Position numbers and translations under genes: made by a program. Positions 62,623 through 64,000 of a stretch of DNA of 64,000 nt are shown here, piece by piece. The notes under the pieces were generated by a model. The model was not told the DNA's origin, made no database searches, and saw only the letters and a program-made list of their open reading frames with translations. The stretch's first letter is position 1. Each line of letters opens with the position of its first letter. Source of the DNA: Geosiphon pyriformis. Its lineage: Eukaryota > Glomeromycota > Glomeromycetes > Archaeosporales > Geosiphonaceae. The stretch is taken from positions 345,008 to 409,007 of the forward strand of contig JAAOMT010000258.1 in the NCBI GenBank assembly GCA_016748015.1. Reading direction: 5' to 3'.

Positions 62623-64000
62623 TATTTCACAGATTTCCTTTTTTTGCTGAATGAACTTTTTTATTTTTGTCCTTATCGAGATTTTCACCCCATAGTTTCC
62701 TTGCAACACTATTTGATATTTTAAAATATCTCGAATTTCGGGTTGAGATTAGATGCAGAAATCCTTGAATTTATGCTGAATTAATTTTCACCAGTTCCTT
62801 CAGAATTTGATACCGTTTTGGGGACTTAAAAATTTACCTTCTGAAACGGTCAAGGCGCAATCTTTTGTATTTGTTTAGCCAATGTGTTTGATTTACGAAT
62901 TTTAAATGATTCCAGAAAATTTCCTGAGGTTCAAACGAATATCTTTAGAAAATATCAGTCATAAAGAATGGGTTATACAGTCAATCAATAAAGTTACAAA
63001 TCCACAATTTGAAAGGTTTAATGTGCTAGTTGCATTTTAAAAATTTAATAATAGGGAGTCAAATGTTTAACTAAATAAAATCTATGCAAATTAATTTTCT
63101 TTTTTCTTAAATTTGGGTCATTCCTTTACCAGTTTCACGAGATTCCAAAGTCTTTCTCAAATCAAAAATTTACAAATATTAATATATCTGCATGTTGATT
63201 CCTCTTAAAACCAGGGAATTTCAAAAGTAACAAGTGTCATAAGCAAATTCCGTAAATCACAAATGACATAGAAAAGGTTTTTATGCTCTCCTCAGGAGCA
63301 AAATTTTAACATTATTTATAAAAATTAAAGGATAAAATGGCAGTATAAGATAAAAGAATTTTGCTTTAGGATCAATTTAGATCGAATTTTTAAATTTAAT
63401 ATCTCCTTAAAAAATCACACTATCAAATAATAACACGGAAAATGGAGTCTTGCAAGTTCGACGATTAAATAAGAGATTCAAAAACAAATCTATCATTGAG
63501 ATTTACAAATCTAACTTAAATATCCCAAATTTTAAGGTACAATCCTTTCCCAAACGTGAGTCCTGATTCGTCAATTCAGGGAAGGTTTAAATACATTGAC
63601 GACTTACTTGGAGGTTTGCAAATTTTCTTCTGATTAAAGCTCTTTAATCTTAAAAAGCATATTCAGGATTTAGCTCAAATCACCTTATTTTACATCCAAA
63701 AGTCAAAACCCACATGCATTCAGAGAACAATGCGTAAGTATTGTATTTCGCGGCACAAAATCTCTCCTAGGCTGATGTCGTTTTACGCCAGTGACACAGA
63801 TCAACTTGTTTTACTTATTGGTAAGTGGGAATCCATTTTTTGAAGAACATGCTGCTCGTTGATCGTAGGATCCTCAAATAATATTTGTCCCACTACGGAA
63901 TTGAGTTCCTATTTTGGATAAAATTACTCAATTCAACGGAACTTTTCAAATTTCAAACGATCAAATTCTCATTTGCATTATGATTTATGTAAGTAATTTA
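62623..64000. other. Downstream region, mostly empty
   Basis: No complete gene. A possible first exon of a plus-strand gene lies at 63775-63820. The remainder is normal-composition intergenic DNA. Confidence 0.5.
63775..63820 (+). CDS. Possible 5' exon of a gene running off the window
   Basis: ATG followed by 15 codons (M-S-F-Y-A-S-D-T-D-Q-L-V-L-L-I) ends at a strong GTAAGT donor, and a plausible CGTAG acceptor follows at 63868. In the joined frame a stop is met after about 17 more codons, so the splicing beyond this point is unclear. It is reported only as a candidate. Confidence 0.15.

Noticed and set aside
61895-62709. Minus-strand ORFs across the MATH-BTB copy B last exon
   Set aside because: They are antisense shadows of a well-supported plus-strand exon.
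1-64000. tRNA genes and CRISPR arrays
   Set aside because: I scanned for the T-loop GGTTCGAAT-type signature and for regularly spaced direct repeats; none was convincing, and CRISPR is not expected in a nuclear fungal genome.

Overview
This window looks like nuclear DNA from a very AT-rich fungus, most likely an arbuscular mycorrhizal fungus (Glomeromycotina). The reasons are genes split by many introns of about 45-150 bp (up to about 112-115 bp for the longest certain ones within most genes), fungal-specific proteins (a Bfa1/Byr4 homologue, a Vms1 homologue), MATH-BTB paralogues, a solitary 5S rRNA gene outside any rDNA array, and non-LTR retrotransposon fragments whose ORF1-like and RNase H-like reading frames resemble the LINE family I remember from Rhizophagus-type genomes. 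The species assignment is inference; the gene models below were spliced by hand from GT-AG signals and conserved protein continuity.

Layout. 1-31 kb is gene-bearing: a secreted class 3 lipase with an unusual nucleophile motif (2.1-3.5 kb, minus), a universal stress protein (4.5-5.4 kb, minus), a 5S rRNA (10.8 kb), a three-exon hAT transposase gene (12.3-14.5 kb), a nucleoside monophosphate kinase (17.4-18.9 kb, minus), VMS1 (19.8-22.2 kb, minus), a histidine phosphatase interrupted by one in-frame TAA (24.0-25.0 kb), a MATH-BTB protein (25.2-26.6 kb, minus), a GC-richer element with terminal inverted repeats (27.06-27.55 kb) and BFA1/byr4 (28.5-30.9 kb).

From about 31.2 to 60.2 kb the sequence changes sharply to extreme AT-richness with almost no CpG. 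I read it as a graveyard of retrotransposons decayed by C-to-T/G-to-A change: a LINE ORF1-like relic at 33-35 kb, LINE 3' ends in reverse orientation at 42.2 and 49.5 kb, and a younger LINE ORF2 tail at 51.7-53.15 kb that already carries transition-type nonsense and active-site changes. One intact six-exon P-loop kinase gene (46.3-47.4 kb) sits inside it. Beyond the block lie a truncated pseudogene copy of the lipase (60.25-60.53 kb) and a second MATH-BTB gene (61.2-62.6 kb) with the same exon phases as the first.

Housekeeping themes are ribosome-associated quality control (VMS1), mitotic exit/septation control (BFA1), nucleotide metabolism and stress response. The genes do not form an operon or a clear cluster; what links them is local duplication (lipase and MATH-BTB) on both sides of the decayed block.
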